Of a stretch of DNA of 64,000 nt, positions 33,893 through 45,108 are shown piece after piece (position 1 is the first letter of the stretch; every line of letters begins with the position of its first letter). Where the stretch lies: NCBI GenBank assembly GCA_030761205.1, contig JAULJL010000033.1:496001-560000 (forward strand), read 5' to 3'. The translations under genes and the position numbers were made by a program. A model generated the notes under the pieces. That model saw nothing but the letters and a program-made list of their open reading frames with translations. It did no database searches and was not told the origin of the DNA. This DNA comes from Fremontodendron californicum. Lineage: Eukaryota > Streptophyta > Magnoliopsida > Malvales > Malvaceae.

Positions 33893-35817
33893 CACCCCCA
33901 CACTTAGATTGTTGCTAGTCCCTAGCAACGACTCAATAAAAATAAAATAAGAAAATCTAATCTAATCCATTTTCGTAGGAAATCACGGTGGCACTTAGCA
34001 TGTGACACAAGCCTTTAAACCCCTAGGTGTCCCTAGTGGACGAGTTTAGTCTCGTGAGGGTTTACTAGGACGATACCCACAAACATTGAAGACATAAGAA
34101 AAATAAAAATAATAATTATAACTAATCCTTCCAATATAAATTAGAGATAATCATTGGACAAGTCTTAAAAACTAATCAATAGCTTAAAGAAATCCACAAA
34201 AAATCTTGCTTGAATGTAAATTGTTTGAGTTAAGCCAATATTAACATAACATATTTCAATCAAAATAGTGCATATTCAAACTTAATCTCAACTTCTCACA
34301 TGGGATACTCTCTTGATTTTCACTTTTTAAAGTAGTGGTAAAGTGTTTACACTCAATCAATCTCATGAAAACACTTCTACCATATGCTTGCTTGTCCACC
34401 TATTATCCACTATTTAGATCATACAACTTCATAAATCAAGAGGTCTTTATTCAAGGTTGTAATGGGGCCAAAGGGTTATAATGTGGTTAAAGAACAAAAG
34501 GATAAAGATATCACAAAGGTTCCAAAGAGTTCATAGAGTTTAGAGACATAATAAGATCATACAAATAAAACTTCTCAAAAGTCTTATAAAGCACATAATA
34601 ACATAGGCTAAATATTCATGTTGAGCCTTTGCATCATTCTAACCAACTTTGTAGCATCTTTTTCTTTACTTTAACTAGAAGTTCAAGAGAAGATTTTTTT
34701 TATATATGGGAATGTATTTGACAATGATCCCTTTCTTTTTCTCTTGACTTTTTTCTTTCTTTTCCCCCCACACTTATTTCTTGTTTCTAACCCAAATTTT
34801 CAATAAATCTTCCTTGTCTTTGCAACTTGTCTCAAAACATGCTAATTCATCTTTGGAACAAAGGTAAAGATATAAGTATATTTAGGTTAGGGACAAGTTA
34901 TGGTTACCAAAGAGATAGCTTATTCAATGTAGGCTCAAATTGGTTCACTAAGGGTGTGTTCTCTTGGAACATCAATAAGGGATGGCTGTTTGGCCCTGGC
35001 TAAAAATCCTAATGCCTCTATCATATTCATGTTGTCACATGTATCAATATAGTCTCAAACGGTTTAAAGCAAGTTCTAGAGAATCATGTAATCATAAGAG
35101 CACTCAAGAAAGAAATTAGATTGATTTGTATAATGCATCAATCATTATAGGCTCAAAAACTCACAAGGATGATTATACAAGTCAGATTAAGTCTAAACAT
35201 GCTTCTTTCTCAATCAACATATCATATTAACATTGGCTCATAAAAATTAGTATCAAGCTTAATTCTTATGAAAATCTTCTCACTAATAACCAGTTTAGAC
35301 CTATGCAATTCATATCTCATCATTGTATTAAAAAGGAACTAAAACACACTAAAATAATAATAATAATAAAGACTCATAAAAAAAAATAGTAGAAAAAAAT
35401 AAAAGAAATCCTAAATCATTCCCCCCACACTTAATTCTTACATTGTCCTCAATATAAGTCTATTAACTCAAATGAAAGAATCATGTGTAAGAGAAAAGAA
35501 CTAATAACATAAGAATAGGAACAACTAAGACTCAAAACAAAACAAAACCATGCAACCTAAATAATCCTAAAATACTAAACAAAAATTAACAAGTAAACAT
35601 AAAAAGATTAAAATCAAACTGACAAGGTGTGTCTCAAGTCTCCCTTACTCAGACCTTGTTCAGAATGAATACTTTTAAATGGCTTAAAACACAAATTTCT
35701 TTCTTTTTTTTTTTTTTTTTTTTTTTTTTTTGAAGGTAAAATTTAGGAGATATTACCTGTAGAGGTTGCTAACCACTTATTATAACTGAGACATAACAAA
35801 CAAAATGTTAGATAATG
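33893..35817 (-). other. 3' region of element E with PPT
   Basis: PPT (CACCCCCACACTT) and GTTGCTAG hairpin at its start, then a hairpin/C-run module near 35421-35460. In this copy the hairpin has one mismatch (CAATATAAG). One 114-bp repeat unit and a T-run (about 35704-35731) follow. No gene supported. Confidence 0.7.
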
Positions 35818-36465
35818 TCACAAAGACAAAGTGCAATCCACTCCTTGCTCGTCCATATCTCTTTTTCTTTTTCCGAGCGTTTGCGAAACAACCGTAGCAG
35901 ATAAACACTCATAAGCTTGGAGATTTTTGAGTAAATCTTCAATGGTTGTAGCAGAAATTATGGTTCTCCTTGCCTCTGAAAACATGAATCCATTATCCAC
36001 AGCATTATCTAAATATGAAAGCAAATTACTAAAATAACCATTAATATTAAGCAAACCAATGGGTTTCTTATTTGTGACCAAAGATGACCAAGAAGCCACG
36101 CAAGCTATTTCTTCCAATGTACCCAGACCTCCTGGTAAAGCAATGAATGCATCGGCAGAATGGTACATGATTGTTATCCGTTCAGGGACACTCCAGACTT
36201 GTATTTCCTTACCCACGGTAGGTCCACAAAAACTTGTGAATAGTTTTGGCACGATTCCTAGAACTGGACTTCCTCCGGCGTGTGCTGCTGTAGCGACTGC
36301 TCCCATTAAACCCGTACTACCGCCTCCATAAATCAAGTGGATCTTTTGTTGGGCAAGTATTACTCCAACTCTTATGGCTTCATCAGCGAATATGTTATTT
36401 TTTCCTGGATAAGCACCTCCAAAGACACAAATTTTTTTAATGCGCTGGGATGAAGTACTTGCCAT
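35818..36465 (-). CDS. LOG: LOG-like phosphoribohydrolase (E copy)
   Basis: 215 aa from MASTSS to CTLSL, with all motifs as in F. The only clear change is N for K at residue 181 ('LLKNLQ') and S for L in 'NLLSYL'. The A-run before the ATG has nine As and no upstream in-frame Met, which supports the start used for the other copies. An acceptor-like CTCTTTCAG lies upstream. As in D, it is carried by an element without enzymes. Confidence 0.9.
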   Translation of the reverse strand: MASTSSQRIKKICVFGGAYPGKNNIFADEAIRVGVILAQQKIHLIYGGGSTGLMGAVATAAHAGGSPVLGIVPKLFTSFCGPTVGKEIQVWSVPERITIMYHSADAFIALPGGLGTLEEIACVASWSSLVTNKKPIGLLNINGYFSNLLSYLDNAVDNGFMFSEARRTIISATTIEDLLKNLQAYECLSATVVSQTLGKRKRDMDEQGVDCTLSL

Positions 36466-36829
36466 TTTTTTTTCTTCGAGTGCCTGAAAGAGAATGAGTA
36501 CATGGTGTAATATATAGAGGACTCAGTAGTGAATCAGACAAGAGTAATAATGTCGCCGAAAGTGTATCTGACCTGTCAGAAGAAAATGTTAACCTAACAA
36601 AAGATTTTTGCGTGATTTCAGGAAGAAAATCAAAAAGAGAAAAAAAAATCAACCGTAAAAGACAAATAAAAAAAAAACGAGAATAGTTACACAAATCGAA
36701 CAACACGTAAATTAAACCAAAATAAAGTTATTGCAAATCAAACCAAAAGCTGAGAAGTCATTTATTGTAGTTGTGATTGTGGCTCACATCTTCCTCTGGT
36801 TTTACGTCCAGAAACGGCTTAAACGCCTT
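36466..36829 (-). promoter_or_regulatory. Spacer between NABP-like and LOG-like genes (E)
   Basis: Same conserved acceptor-like CTCTTTCAG|G and TATATATTA as in A, D and F. No separate gene. Confidence 0.45.
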
Positions 36830-37366
36830 CTATGAGTCGAGGATATGCTTCCCATCCAGTTTTCTTACAAGCTGGCAAACAGGGTCTTTTAACATCAGAT
36901 TCCCAAGATGTTGCCATTCCCTTTGGAATTGCGGCCATAAATCAAGAATTTCTCTCTGTACGTCTCCACTAGGATGCGTCTCAAGAAAAAGTTGGATATT
37001 ACCCAAATTCTCCTTACTCAGTCCATCCTTAATGAATTCAATTTTATCATCTCGATTAGAGGACGGAATCCCAATAGAGCGACATTTACCGTTACACGTC
37101 CATCGTGCACATTTGTGGCAATTTGAACTCATGCGCTTTGCTCGTCGCTTCTTTGCAAAAGTGCTTCTACCTGTACCTGGTAAATGCAAAACAGGAAGAT
37201 ATTCATCTTCACGTACCTTGGCTTCAATTATCCAACGTATGTCGTCAGGAATCCCTTTGTGCATAAGCATTCTTAATCTTTCAAGTCGAACTTGGTAAAG
37301 CTTCAGTAAAATATTTCGAGGAAAAGGAGGAAATCGTTTCTGCAATCTTGTGAGAATATCATCCAT
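36830..37366 (-). CDS. NABP-like basic Cys-cluster protein (E copy)
   Basis: 178 aa, intact. The basic run and Cys cluster are unchanged, with F for S in 'IQLFLETH' (residue 127). Acceptor-like TTTTCCAG|G at the ATG. Same strand and order as in the other elements. Confidence 0.8.
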   Translation of the reverse strand: MDDILTRLQKRFPPFPRNILLKLYQVRLERLRMLMHKGIPDDIRWIIEAKVREDEYLPVLHLPGTGRSTFAKKRRAKRMSSNCHKCARWTCNGKCRSIGIPSSNRDDKIEFIKDGLSKENLGNIQLFLETHPSGDVQREILDLWPQFQREWQHLGNLMLKDPVCQLVRKLDGKHILDS

Positions 37367-37875
37367 CCTGGAAAAAAAAGAATGAAAAAAAAATTGAAAG
37401 AGAAATTGGAAGAGAAATTTATATACAATATCAGTTTTGTGGGTAGCTGATGGAACCGATTTAAATAATCACGGAGTACCGTTATCCGCCATTTAACCAG
37501 GGTTAAAAAAAAAAAAATTATATTTACATCTAGTTTTTTTCAAAACAAGGATCAGAAAGAAAAACAACATAAAAAGACTCAAAAACAAAACACTCTAAAT
37601 AAAATCCTAAATTCTTCCCCCCACACATAATTTTTACATTGTCCTCAATGTAATGCTATTATCCCCCAATGCAAGAATTATATGTAAGAGAAAAGAACTA
37701 TTAAACAAAAGAAACTTATGCAGCCTAAATGAACTTAAAAACAGTAAACACAATTAACAAAGAAATATAAGAAATAGATAAAGAAAAAGAGAGCAAATCT
37801 GAGGATGGCAGTTTGGCAATGCTTTCACTAATTAGGCTGCCTCCCCCAATTAGCACTTGATTGATTGTTTTCAGC
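37367..37875 (-). promoter_or_regulatory. NABP-like leader and hairpin/G-run module (E)
   Basis: TTTATATA (TATATAAA on the element strand) near 37420. Hairpin TTACATTG/CAATGTAA with CCCCCCACACA (37617-37656). This is the module that follows gag-like or pol in D and F. Confidence 0.5.
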
Positions 37876-38814
37876 CTAGCCAATTCCCCTTCTTGGCATT
37901 TTAGGCTTGTCAGGCTCATACATGAAATTTCCCAAATTTATGCGTTTGAGAGGAAGCTTTCTTTGCACAACAGTGGATGCATTCTCCATTACAAGTATTA
38001 TTCCATCATCCTTTGTGGTGCATATGTCATCGAGGAATGGAGCATATTTTGATACTTGTTGAATGACCTCCACAAACAAGTTGTTTAAGGTTTCCGGCAT
38101 GTGTTGTTCATGTTCTTCCTCCTTGAACTTTGCAAATCTACTAGGAAAAGGTGGAGAAGAAACATTAGTAAAAAGTGAAACCTTAAACGTTACCTCAGGT
38201 GCCGAAATACTCTTATTTGGATCTTTGGCTTCATTATCCTCAAGAATAGAATCCATCTCTAATTTTGTTTCATCCTCATCTTGTTCCTCATTCTTCAAGG
38301 TCACAATAATAGCATTCTCCTTTGGGTTAACCATCGTTTGGGCTGGGAGTTCTTCAGATCTTTGTGCTACCCATCCCACCATACTACTAGCCAATTGGCT
38401 CATTTGCTTTTCCAAACTCTGGATGCTTGCCCTTGTTTCCTGTTGAAATTGCAAAGAATCAGTAACAAGAGAATAGACAAGATCTTCTAAAGAAGTACCT
38501 GAGTTTTGAGTCATATGTGGTGGTTGAAAAAGATCTGGTTCTTGAGACCATGATTGATTGAAGCTAGATGGATGAGTGTAATTGGCATAAGGATCTACTT
38601 CTTGGTAATTTTTTAAGTAGCCATAATTAGTATGATCCCACCATCCCTCATGGTAAGTGTTTGAGTAATGATCATACTGTTGGTCTTGGAACACTTGATG
38701 GCCTTGACATCCTCCCATGGCCAATTGTTGAACTGGGGAGGTGAGATTGGCTTGTTGATTCTCCATGTTCATGTATGCCACCAACTCTTCAAGTGTTAGA
38801 TTGCTCAATTCCAT
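37876..38814 (-). CDS. Short gag-like protein (E)
   Basis: 312 aa, complete, closest to C. It shares the 'QNSGTSLEDLVYSLVTD' block and the Gln-rich helix with Gag but has no capsid or zinc knuckle. The C terminus ends PRRGIG, just before where the protease would begin in full-length gag-pol. ATG follows a run of T/A and the PBS. Confidence 0.8.
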   Translation of the reverse strand: MELSNLTLEELVAYMNMENQQANLTSPVQQLAMGGCQGHQVFQDQQYDHYSNTYHEGWWDHTNYGYLKNYQEVDPYANYTHPSSFNQSWSQEPDLFQPPHMTQNSGTSLEDLVYSLVTDSLQFQQETRASIQSLEKQMSQLASSMVGWVAQRSEELPAQTMVNPKENAIIVTLKNEEQDEDETKLEMDSILEDNEAKDPNKSISAPEVTFKVSLFTNVSSPPFPSRFAKFKEEEHEQHMPETLNNLFVEVIQQVSKYAPFLDDICTTKDDGIILVMENASTVVQRKLPLKRINLGNFMYEPDKPKMPRRGIG

Positions 38815-38929
38815 TGTTTTTTTTTTTTTTTTTAAATTTGAAAAGAAAAACTTGTATGTACAAGAAAATAAAACTAATTAGAACTGAAAATAAGAATAAA
38901 CCAAGTAACAAATAAACTAAAGAAAGCAA

Positions 38930-38947
38930 TCCCCGGCAACGGCGCCA
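38930..38947 (-). promoter_or_regulatory. Primer-binding site, tRNA-Asp type (E)
   Basis: Reverse complement of TGGCGCCGTTGCCGGGGA, 6 nt from the 5' LTR. Confidence 0.94.
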
Positions 38948-38953
38948 AAAATT

Positions 38954-40968
38954 TGATGCACCCAAAAGAGTGTATCTTATTTAACCTTGCACTAAAAAGA
39001 TAAATTGTAAGTATAGTAGTTAGCAAGGGTCGAGTCCTCAGGGATTGGGTTTTAGTTTATAAGTTAATAGTTTAAAACTTAAATTCAAGAACAATAAAAG
39101 AAAAGGGGTTTTTGAAGCCAGATTTAAACTAAAGTAAATAATAAGAATAAGATGCAAGGCGGTATAACCAGCCAATAAAAATATATATACTAAATTAGGC
39201 GGTATAACCAGCCAATAAAAATATATATACTAAATTAGGCGGTATGACCAGCCAATAAAAATAAATATACTTTTAAAAATAAGCAAACTAGAAAAGTAAG
39301 AAAACAAGTAAGTAAGAAGAATCAAATATGAAAAATATTGTTAAGGTTTCATTCTCCACCACTAGACATCATTAAGAATCAATTTCAGATCTATCAATAT
39401 CAACCAACTATCAAAGTTAACAACCGTAGATAACAACAAGCTCTGTTATCCCAATCTTTCCTTAGTTTGTCGTTAAATAGAACAAGCTCTCTATTTAATC
39501 TCTAACCATTAAACAACCTAGAATAAGCTCTCTAAATTCAATTTAATGGCAGCTTTATGATGAGAAAGATAGGTTGATCTAAGCAACAAACACATAAGCT
39601 CGGATTGTTCAACTTAGGTTATGTTCCACTTTGCAATTATTGAAAACTTGACCATAATCATTAATCACAAATTGCCACTTATGAATAGGAAATCAAGACA
39701 ATTACACGGATCAAGACTCCTAAACTAGCAATAGATAATTATCAAGATCTATCTAGTTGTACACCTAAACAAATCAAGACAACATCATGAACAATTCTTG
39801 TAGAAGAACATAAGCAACTTTGATAGAAAATTAATGATAGATAGAATCTGAAAATCAATCACAAAACATGTCTAGGGCTTTGAAATCACCCTTAACCAAA
39901 TAGAAGTTTAGCCTAGCATAGGCATTATAAACATAAAATTAAATATAATCTAAGAAGAAAATAAAAGAAAGAAAGAAGAAGAAGAAGAATATTAATTATC
40001 CAACCTCTTGCTCTTTCTAAAGAAAAAGAAAACTAGAGAAAAGAAAGAAGAAGAAAACTTAGAGAATTTTATTACAATGGCTAATATCCTACCTATCTAC
40101 AATATGATCCTCTACAATCATCCAAGGCCCTCTATTTATACACATTTTGGAGGGCTAAATGACAAGAGACAAGCTTTACAAATTTCAAAGGTAGGTATAA
40201 TAGGTGGGTGCATTTTTCTAACAATTTTCGTCATATTGTATGACAATTTTGATCAGCCAACTTGATGGTCGATTTCGTCAATGTTGGAGGCCTGATCTGA
40301 TCACATGGTCTTCTAGAAAAATGTTCCCCTATCAGTTACGGATCCATAGCCGTTTGAATCAGCTCATTTGCTGATGTGGATAAGAAGATATGGGCAAAAT
40401 ACGAAAACAGGTCAGCACAGACGTCATTGCACATCAGCCAACTTGATGGTCGATTTCGTCAATATTGGAGGCCTGATCTGATCATATGGTCTTCTAGACA
40501 AAGGTTCCCGTATCAGTTACGGATCCATAGCCATTGGAATCAGCTCATTTGCTGATGTGGATAAGCAGATATGGGCAAAATACGAAAATAGGTCAGCACA
40601 GACGTCATTGCACATCAGCTACTTTGATGGTCGATTTCGCTAGGGAAAACGACTCCGTTTCAAGAAGTGTAAAACATGAAAAAGATAGATATGCCTCTTA
40701 GCTTTGCACGACTACCAATTTCAGCCTTATTGCTTCAGTGAAACTCTAGCTATAGCTGATATGGAAAAAGGTGTCGGAACTGGAACTGAACTCGATTTGC
40801 CCTTAATTCTAGTAATCTGAAATCACTCAAAGAAACTTGTGAAAAATACCAAATTACATAAAAATATAAAAGATCATAAACACAATTAGACGAAACAATA
40901 ATAACTCGTATTTGACACAAAACAATAATAAAACATAACTAAAAACTATATAATTATACGAGTTATCA
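38954..40968 (-). repeat. Element E 5' LTR (2015 bp)
   Basis: Same length and ends as its partner at 31878. Two U3 repeats and a TATTTATA box near 40133. Confidence 0.94.
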
Positions 40969-41563
40969 CCACATTATAACCCTTTGGCCCCATTACAACC
41001 TTGAATAAAGACCTCTTGATTTATGAAGTTGTATGATCTAAATAGTGGATAATAGGTGGACAAGCAAGCATATGGTAGAAGTGTTTTCATGAGATTGATT
41101 GAGTGTAAACACTTTACCACTACTTTAAAAAGTGAAAATCAAGAGAGTATCCCATGTGAGAAGTTGAGATTAAGTTTGAATATGCACTATTTTGATTGAA
41201 ATATGTTATGTTAATATTGGCTTAACTCAAACAATTTACTTTCAAGCAAGATTTTTTGTGAATTTCTTTAAGCTATTGATTAATTTTTAAGACTTGTCCA
41301 ATGATTATCTCTAATTTATATTGGAAGGATTAGTTATAATTATTATTTTTAGTTTTTCTTATGTCTTCAATGTTTGTGGGTATCGTCCTAGTAAACCCTC
41401 ACGAGACTAAACTCGTCCACTAGGGACACCTAGGGGTTTAAAGGCTTGTGTCACATGCTAAGTGCCACCGTGATTTCCTACGAAAGTGGATTAGATTAGA
41501 TTTTCTTATTTTATTTTTATTGAGCCGTTGCTAGGGACTAGCAACAATCTAAGTGTGGGGGTG
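40969..41563 (+). other. 3' region of element D, part 2, with PPT
   Basis: Resumes D after E, beginning with the second CCACA. Ends with the GTTGCTAG hairpin and the PPT AAGTGTGGGGGTG (41551-41563) at the 3' LTR. Confidence 0.88.
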
Positions 41564-42980
41564 TGATAAGTCGTATAATTATATAGTTTTTAGTTATGTT
41601 TTATTATTGTTTTGTGTCAAATACAAGTTATTATTGTTTTGTCTAATTGTGTTTATGATCTTTTATATTTTTATGTAATTTGGTGTTTTTCACAAGTTTC
41701 TTTGAGTGATTTCAGATTACTAGAATTAAGGGCAAATCCAGTTCAGTTCCAGTTCCGACACCTTTTGCCATATCAGCTATAGCTCGAGTTTCACTGAAGC
41801 AATAAGGCTGAAATTTTTACCGTGCAAAGCTAAGAGGCATATCTATCATTTTCATGTTTTACACTTCTTGAAACGGAGTCGTTTTCCCTAGCGAAATCGA
41901 CCATCAAGTTGGCTGATCAAAATTGTCATACAATATGACGAAAATTGTTAGAAAAATGCACCCACCTATTATACCTACCTTTGAAATTTGTAAAGCTTGT
42001 CTCTTGCCATTTAGCACTCCAAAATGTGTATAAATAGAGGGCCTTGGATGATTGTAAGATATTGTACATTGGTAGGATATTAGCCATAATAAATAAATTC
42101 TCTAAGTTTTCTTCTTCTTTCCTTTCTCTAGTTTTCTTTTTCTTTATTTTCTTCTTCTTCTTTCTTTCTTTTATTTCCTTCTTAGATTCTATTTAATTTT
42201 ATGTTTATAATGCCTATGCTAGGCTAAACTTCTATTTGGTTAAGGGTGATTTCAAAGCCCTAAACATGTTTTGTGATTGATTTTCAGATTCTATCTATCA
42301 TTAATTTTCTATCAAAGTTGCTTATGTTCTTCTACAAGAATTGTTCATGATGTTGTCTTGATTTATTTAGGTGTACAACTAGATAGATCTTGATAATTAT
42401 CTATTGCTAGTCTAGGAGTCTTGATCCGTGTAATTGTCTTGATTTCCTATTCATAAGTGGCAATTTGTGATTAATGATTATGGTCAAGTTTTCAATAATT
42501 GCAAAGTGGAACATAACCTAAGTTGAACAATCCGAGCTTATGTGTTTGTTGCTTAGACCAACCTATCTTTCTCATCATAAAGCTGCCATTAAATTGAATT
42601 TAGAGAGCTTATTCTAGGTTGTTTAATGGTTAGAGATTAAATAGAGAGCTTGTTCTATTTAACGACAAACTAAGGAAAGATTGGGATAACAGAGCTTGTT
42701 GTTATCTACGGTTGTTAACTTTGATAGTTGGTTGATATTGATAGATCTGAAATTGATTCTTAATGATGTCTAGTGGTGGAGAATGAAACCTTAACAATAT
42801 TTTTCATATTTGATTCTTCTTACTTACTTGTTTTCTTACTTTTCTAGTTTGCTTATTTTTAAAAATATATTTATTTTTATTGGCTGGTTATACCTCCTAA
42901 TTTGTATATTAACTTTGTTTTATTTTTATTGGCTGGTTATACCGCCTAATTTAGTATATATATTTTTATTGGCTGGTTAT
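41564..42980 (+). repeat. Element D 3' LTR, left part
   Basis: Begins TGATAAGTCG, one change from the 5' LTR. It has no copy of the 181-bp U3 repeat. TATA box TATAAATA near 42029. Interrupted by element F within the 40-bp motif after GGCTGGTTAT; it continues at 56551. Confidence 0.93.
42976..42980 (+). other. Target-site duplication of element F, left copy
   Basis: GTTAT, repeated at 56546-56550 directly after the right LTR. Confidence 0.92.
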
Positions 42981-43310
42981 TGATAACTCGTATAATTATA
43001 TAGTTTTTAGTTATGTTTTATTAATGTTTTGTGTCAAATACGAGTTATTATTGTTTAGTCTAATTGTGTTTATGATCTTTTATATTTTTATGTATTTTGG
43101 TGTTTTTCACAAGTTTCTTTGAGTGATTTCAGATTACTAGAATTAAGGGCAAATCCAGTTCAGTTTCAGTTCCGACACCTTTTGCCATATCAGCTATATC
43201 TCGAGTTTCACTGAAGAAATAAGGCTGAAATTTGTAGCCATGCAAAGCTAAGAGGCATATCTACCTTTTTCATGTTTTACACTTCTTAAAACGGAGTCGT
43301 TTTCCCTAGC

Positions 43311-43672
43311 GAAATCGACCATCAAGTTGGCTGATGTGCAATGACGTCTGTGCTGACATGTTTTCGTATTTTGCCCATATCTGCTTAACCACATCAGCAA
43401 ATGAGCTGATTCCAACGGCTATGGTTCCGTAACTGATAGGGGAACCTTTGTATAGAAGACCATGTGATCAGATCAGGCCGCCAATATTGAAGAAATCGAC
43501 CATCAAGGTGGCTGATGTGCAATGACGTATGTGCTGACATGTTTTCGTATTTTGCCCATATCTGCTTAACCACATCAGCAAATGAGCTGATTCCAACGGC
43601 TATGGTTCCGTAACTGATAGGGGAACCTTTTTCTAGAAGACCATGTGATCAGATCAGGCCTCCAATATTGAC
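43311..43672 (+). promoter_or_regulatory. Two 181-bp U3 repeats with TGACGT motifs (F 5' LTR)
   Basis: Each unit begins GAAATCGACC and contains TGACGTC (43342-43348) or TGACGTA (43523-43529), the core bound by plant TGA-type bZIP factors. They lie about 100-450 bp upstream of the TATA box, as expected for enhancers. Copy number is 0, 1 or 2 in different LTRs of the window. Enhancer activity is inference. Confidence 0.6.
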
Positions 43673-43767
43673 GAAATCGACCATCAAGTTGGCTGATCAA
43701 AATCGTCATATACCTACCTTTGAAATTTGTAAAGCTTGTCTCTTGTCATTTAGCCCTCCAAAATGTG

Positions 43768-43775
43768 TATAAATA
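43768..43775 (+). promoter_or_regulatory. LTR TATA box (F 5' LTR)
   Basis: TATAAATA followed by GAGGGCC. Conserved in all full LTRs here, and transcription would start about 30 nt downstream. The same site in the 3' LTR is at 55312-55319. Confidence 0.75.
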
Positions 43776-45007
43776 GAGGGCCTTGGATGATTGTAAGGGA
43801 TCATATTGGAGATTGGTAGGATATTAGCCATTTTAACAAAATTCTCTAAGTTTTCTTCTTCTTTCTTTTCTCTAGTTTTCTTTTTCTTTAGAAAGAGCAA
43901 GAGGTTGGATAATTAATATTCTTCTTCTTCTTCTTTCTTTCTTTTATTTTCTTCTTAGATTCTATTTAATTTTATGTTTATAATGCCTATTCTAGGCTAA
44001 ACTTCTATTTGGTTAAGGGTGATTTCAAAGCCCTAGACATGTTTTGTGATTGATTTTCAGATTCTATCTATCATTAATTTTCTATCAAAGTTGCTTATGT
44101 TCTTCTACAAGAATTGTTCATGATGTTGTCTTGATTTATTTAGGTGTACAACTAGATAGATCTTGATAATTATCTATTGCTAGTTTAGGAGTCTTGATCC
44201 GTGTAATTGTCTTGATTTCCTATTCATAAGTGGCAATTTGTGATTAATGATTATGGTCAAGTTTTCAATAATTGCAAAGTGGAACATAACCTAAGTTGAA
44301 CAATCCGAGCTTATGTGTTTGTTGCTTAGATCAACCTATCTTTCTCATCATAAAGCTGCCATTAAATTGAATTTAGAGAGCTTATTCTAGGTTGTTTAAT
44401 GGTTAGAGATTAAATAGAGAGCTTGTTCTATTTAACGACAAACTAAGGAAAGATTGGGGTAACAGAGCTTGTTGTTATCTACGGTTGTTAACTTTGATAG
44501 TTGGTTGATAATGATAGATCTGAAATTGATTCTTAATGATGTCTAGTGGTGGAGAATGAAACCTTAACCATATTTTTTATATTTGATTCTTCTTACTTAC
44601 TTGTTTTCTTACTTTTAGTTTGCTTATTTTTAAAAGTATATTTATTTTTATTGGCTGGTTATACCGCCTAATTTGTATATTAACTTTGTTTTATTTTTAT
44701 TGGCTGGTTATACCGCCTAATTTAGTATATATATTTTCATTGGCTGGTTATACCGCCTAATTTAGTTTATATATTTTTATTGGCTGGTTATACCGCCTTG
44801 CATCTTATTCTTATTATTTACTTTAGTTTAAATCTGGCTTCAAAAACCCCTTTTCTTTTATTGTTCTTGAATTTAAGTTTTAAACTATTAACTTATAAAC
44901 TAAAACCCAATCCCTGAGGACTCGACCCTTGCTAACTACTATACTTACAATTTATCTTTTTAGTGCAAGGTTAAATAAGATACACTCTTTTGGGTGCATC
45001 AAGTTTT

Positions 45008-45025
45008 TGGCGCCGTTGCCGGGGA
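45008..45025 (+). promoter_or_regulatory. Primer-binding site, tRNA-Asp type (F)
   Basis: TGGCGCCGTTGCCGGGGA, complementary to the tRNA-Asp 3' end including CCA, 6 nt after the LTR. Confidence 0.95.
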
Positions 45026-45108
45026 TTGCTTTCTTTAGTTTATTAGTTTATTGGTTTATTCTTATTTTCTGTTCTAATTATTTACTTTCTTATTTTTTTT
45101 ATTAGTGA

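Larger units (their letters stand above)
31878..40968 (-). mobile_element. Element E: complete non-autonomous element with NABP-like and LOG-like genes
   Basis: 9091 bp, minus strand, both LTRs 2015 bp, TSD CCACA. Order on the element strand is LTR, PBS, gag-like ORF, NABP-like, LOG-like, 3' region, PPT, LTR. Every ORF is open. About six LTR differences were seen by eye (for example near 33231, 33520, 33630 and 40891), so insertion is recent. It lies inside the 3' region of element D. It encodes no enzymes and must be mobilised in trans. Confidence 0.95.
42981..45001 (+). repeat. Element F 5' LTR (2021 bp)
   Basis: TGATAACTCG...GGGTGCATCA. Two 181-bp U3 repeats (43311-43491 and 43492-43672), TATA box at 43768-43775, a TC-rich transcribed leader, and four copies of the 40-bp GGCTGGTTATACCGCC motif near the 3' end (about 44650-44800). 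Confidence 0.96.

Noticed and set aside
45008..45025. Partial tRNA gene
   Set aside because: Only the 18 nt complementary to the tRNA-Asp 3' end; it is the PBS.
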